Part shown: positions 5,641 through 6,762 of the stretch, piece after piece
Numbering within the stretch: position 1 is the first letter of the stretch
Layout of the letters: each line of letters opens with the position of its first letter
Source of the DNA: an uncultured Lachnospiraceae bacterium
Lineage (GTDB): Bacteria; Bacillota; Clostridia; Lachnospirales; Lachnospiraceae
DNA: 6,762 bases
Reading direction: 5' to 3'
Assembly (NCBI GenBank): GCA_902803245.1
Contig: CADCPJ010000119.1
Span: forward strand, 1 to 6,762
Notes under the pieces: model-generated
What the model was told of the DNA's origin: nothing
The model's database searches: none
Seen by the model: only the letters and a program-made list of their open reading frames with translations
Made by a program: the position numbers and the translations under genes

Positions 5641-6606
5641 ATGAAAGTACTCGGCATATCCATGGGGCGCAAAAACGAGCGCAGCGATATCTACTGCAAG
5701 CAGGCACTGATGGGTGTGGAAGCAGCTGCGAAGGCGGCGGGAAAGGACGTTGAGGTTGAGTTTTTGAACACGGTCACTCTCGATATCGAGCAGTGCCGCG
5801 GCTGCGGGGCGTGCAGCAAGGCTCCGGACGGAAAGATCAAGTGCATCCTGAAGGACGACTATCTCCTTGTGGAGGAGAAGATCCTTGACGCGGACGGAAT
5901 CATTATCGTCGCTCCGGTCTACTCCGTGGGTATTGTCGGACAGCTGAAGAACATCACGGACCGCTTCGGCGCCGCGCACGACAGGGCCTCCATGATCGAC
6001 GAGCAGGAGAAGCGCAAAGCCGACGGGCGCCCGCTTCTCGACGAGAGATACTTTAAGGACCGCTGGGTCAGCTATATCGCAGTCGGCGGTGCATGGACTC
6101 CGGACTGGACCGGCATGGGCCTCCCGATGATGCATCTCTTCAGCTGCTCACAGGCCATGAAGGTGGTCGGCCAGATCAACGCCAACGACCAGGGAAGAAA
6201 GACCAGCCCGTTCCTTGATCCGCCGATGATGGAGGATGTCTTCCGCCTGGGCGAGAATCTGGCGAACAACCTGGGCGTCCCCTACGATGAGACCACCTGG
6301 TTCGGCGAGGAGGGCACCTGCCCGACATGCCACCTGAACCTGATGACCGTCGACGGGACGGATACCGTCACCTGCGCAGTGTGCGGAAGCCACGGCAAGA
6401 TCACGGTGGCGGACGGCAAGATGAAGATCGTCTTCCCGCCGGAAGAGGTGAAGCGCGCGAGAAATACCCTCACCGGCCTTAGAGAGCATCACGCTGAGAT
6501 CGGCGAGATGATGCGCATCTGCATTCCGATCCTCACGGAGAAGAAGGAATTCCTCGCCGAGAAGAAGAAGGAGTATATGGCTTACAAGCCCGTATGGAAG
6601 GCTTGA
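5641..6606 (+). CDS. Flavodoxin/NADPH-dependent FMN reductase-family protein with Fe-S and zinc-ribbon-like motifs
   Basis: This is a predicted cytoplasmic redox flavoprotein of 321 residues. Residues 1 to about 190 resemble the NADPH-dependent FMN reductase/iron-sulfur flavoprotein family: strand MKVLGISMG followed by a segment rich in Arg and Ser (10-16) for FMN phosphate, and GIIIVAPVYSVGIVGQLKNITDR as the flavin-side loop and helix. Cys52, Cys55, Cys58 and Cys68 form CX2CX2CX9C, close to the compact cluster motif of archaeal Isf proteins (CX2CX2CX4-7C), so a 4Fe-4S cluster is plausible. Near the C-terminus, Cys227, Cys230, Cys245 and Cys248 form CX2C-X14-CX2C, like a zinc ribbon or rubredoxin-type site. 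A charged helical tail (about 264-321) follows. AAGGAGG (5626-5632) lies 8 bases before the ATG. It has its own promoter and terminator. Electron donor, acceptor and pathway are unknown. Confidence 0.88.
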   Translation: MKVLGISMGRKNERSDIYCKQALMGVEAAAKAAGKDVEVEFLNTVTLDIEQCRGCGACSKAPDGKIKCILKDDYLLVEEKILDADGIIIVAPVYSVGIVGQLKNITDRFGAAHDRASMIDEQEKRKADGRPLLDERYFKDRWVSYIAVGGAWTPDWTGMGLPMMHLFSCSQAMKVVGQINANDQGRKTSPFLDPPMMEDVFRLGENLANNLGVPYDETTWFGEEGTCPTCHLNLMTVDGTDTVTCAVCGSHGKITVADGKMKIVFPPEEVKRARNTLTGLREHHAEIGEMMRICIPILTEKKEFLAEKKKEYMAYKPVWKA

Positions 6607-6620
6607 TCGATTGATCGCAA

Positions 6621-6659
6621 AAAAGGTGACATTGGGGACTGTCCCCATTGTCACCTTTT
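6621..6659. terminator. Two-way intrinsic terminator / near-perfect palindrome
   Basis: Bases 6621-6638 pair with 6642-6659: 17 Watson-Crick pairs and one T/T mismatch (6632/6648) around the three-base loop CTG. The arms carry GGTGACA, GGGGA and their complements. The right arm ends in TTTT for plus-strand transcripts, and six A residues (6619-6624) give a T-run for minus-strand transcripts, so it can serve both convergent genes. It lies 15 bases after the flavoprotein stop. The minus-strand neighbour's stop codon lies within the right arm. The arm sequence resembles short dispersed palindromes known from many clostridial genomes. Confidence 0.85.
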
Positions 6660-6762
6660 ATAGTGCTCGAGGAAACTGTGGCGCTCCCCTTTGAAGGTGT
6701 AGGAGAGGACGCAGTTGAGGGCGACGTTCTGCATGGACTTGAAGAGGTTGCTCTCGATGAAG
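6651..6762 (-). CDS. 3' end of a convergent gene, function unknown (partial)
   Basis: Reading the minus strand from the window edge gives 36 open codons (FIESNLFKSMQ... to ...FLEHYKR) and a TGA at 6653-6651. The amino-acid mix is protein-like, whereas the next frame reads as arginine- and proline-rich shadow sequence, so this is probably a real C-terminus. The last codons and the stop lie inside the palindromic terminator. I do not recognise the family from this fragment. A transposase or other accessory protein is conceivable but unsupported. Confidence 0.55.
   Translation of the reverse strand, partial: FIESNLFKSMQNVALNCVLSYTFKGERHSFLEHYKR

Noticed and set aside
5599..6135. 178-codon minus-strand frame opposite the flavoprotein
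   Set aside because: Runs through the leader and N-terminal half of a well-supported gene; no ribosome site or domain.

Overview
This window looks like chromosome from a moderately GC-rich member of the Bacillota, most likely a Clostridia/Lachnospiraceae-type gut anaerobe. That is inferred from strong AAGGAGG ribosome binding sites, a clostridial-style CUT2 sugar ABC transporter, a ROK regulator and a ferredoxin-motif flavoprotein. No rRNA or other marker gene is present, so the taxonomy is only a guess.

Layout: positions 1-3284 hold the end of a CUT2 (ribose/galactose/xylose-type) ABC import operon in the order ATPase (5' truncated by the window), permease, substrate-binding protein. The binding-protein gene has the strongest ribosome binding site and the most biased codon use, as expected for the most abundant component. 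Positions 3285-3460 are a structured intergenic region: two hairpins just after the binding-protein gene, then a long imperfect inverted repeat (27-bp arms) containing two copies of an operator-like palindrome. After this come a ROK-family winged-helix regulator (3461-4627) and a short-chain dehydrogenase (4673-5446), probably co-transcribed. A candidate terminator follows, then an extended -10 promoter, a leader hairpin and a monocistronic flavoprotein (5641-6606). That protein combines an NADPH-dependent FMN reductase-like domain, a four-cysteine iron-sulfur motif and a C-terminal zinc-ribbon-like motif. The window ends with a strong hairpin that looks like a two-way terminator and lies between the flavoprotein gene and the 3' end of a convergent minus-strand gene.

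Working model (inference): the transporter imports a small sugar or sugar-like ligand. The ROK protein senses that ligand or a derivative and acts at the palindromes in front of its own gene, and perhaps upstream of the transporter outside the window. The SDR may oxidise or reduce the imported compound. No sugar kinase, isomerase or glycosidase is visible, so the ligand cannot be named. The flavoprotein appears to be a separate transcription unit. I see no CRISPR array, tRNA, rRNA or complete insertion sequence. The most unusual items are the inverted repeat at 3365-3442, the binding protein's lack of a lipobox, the flavoprotein's domain combination, and the terminal palindrome that contains the neighbouring gene's stop codon.
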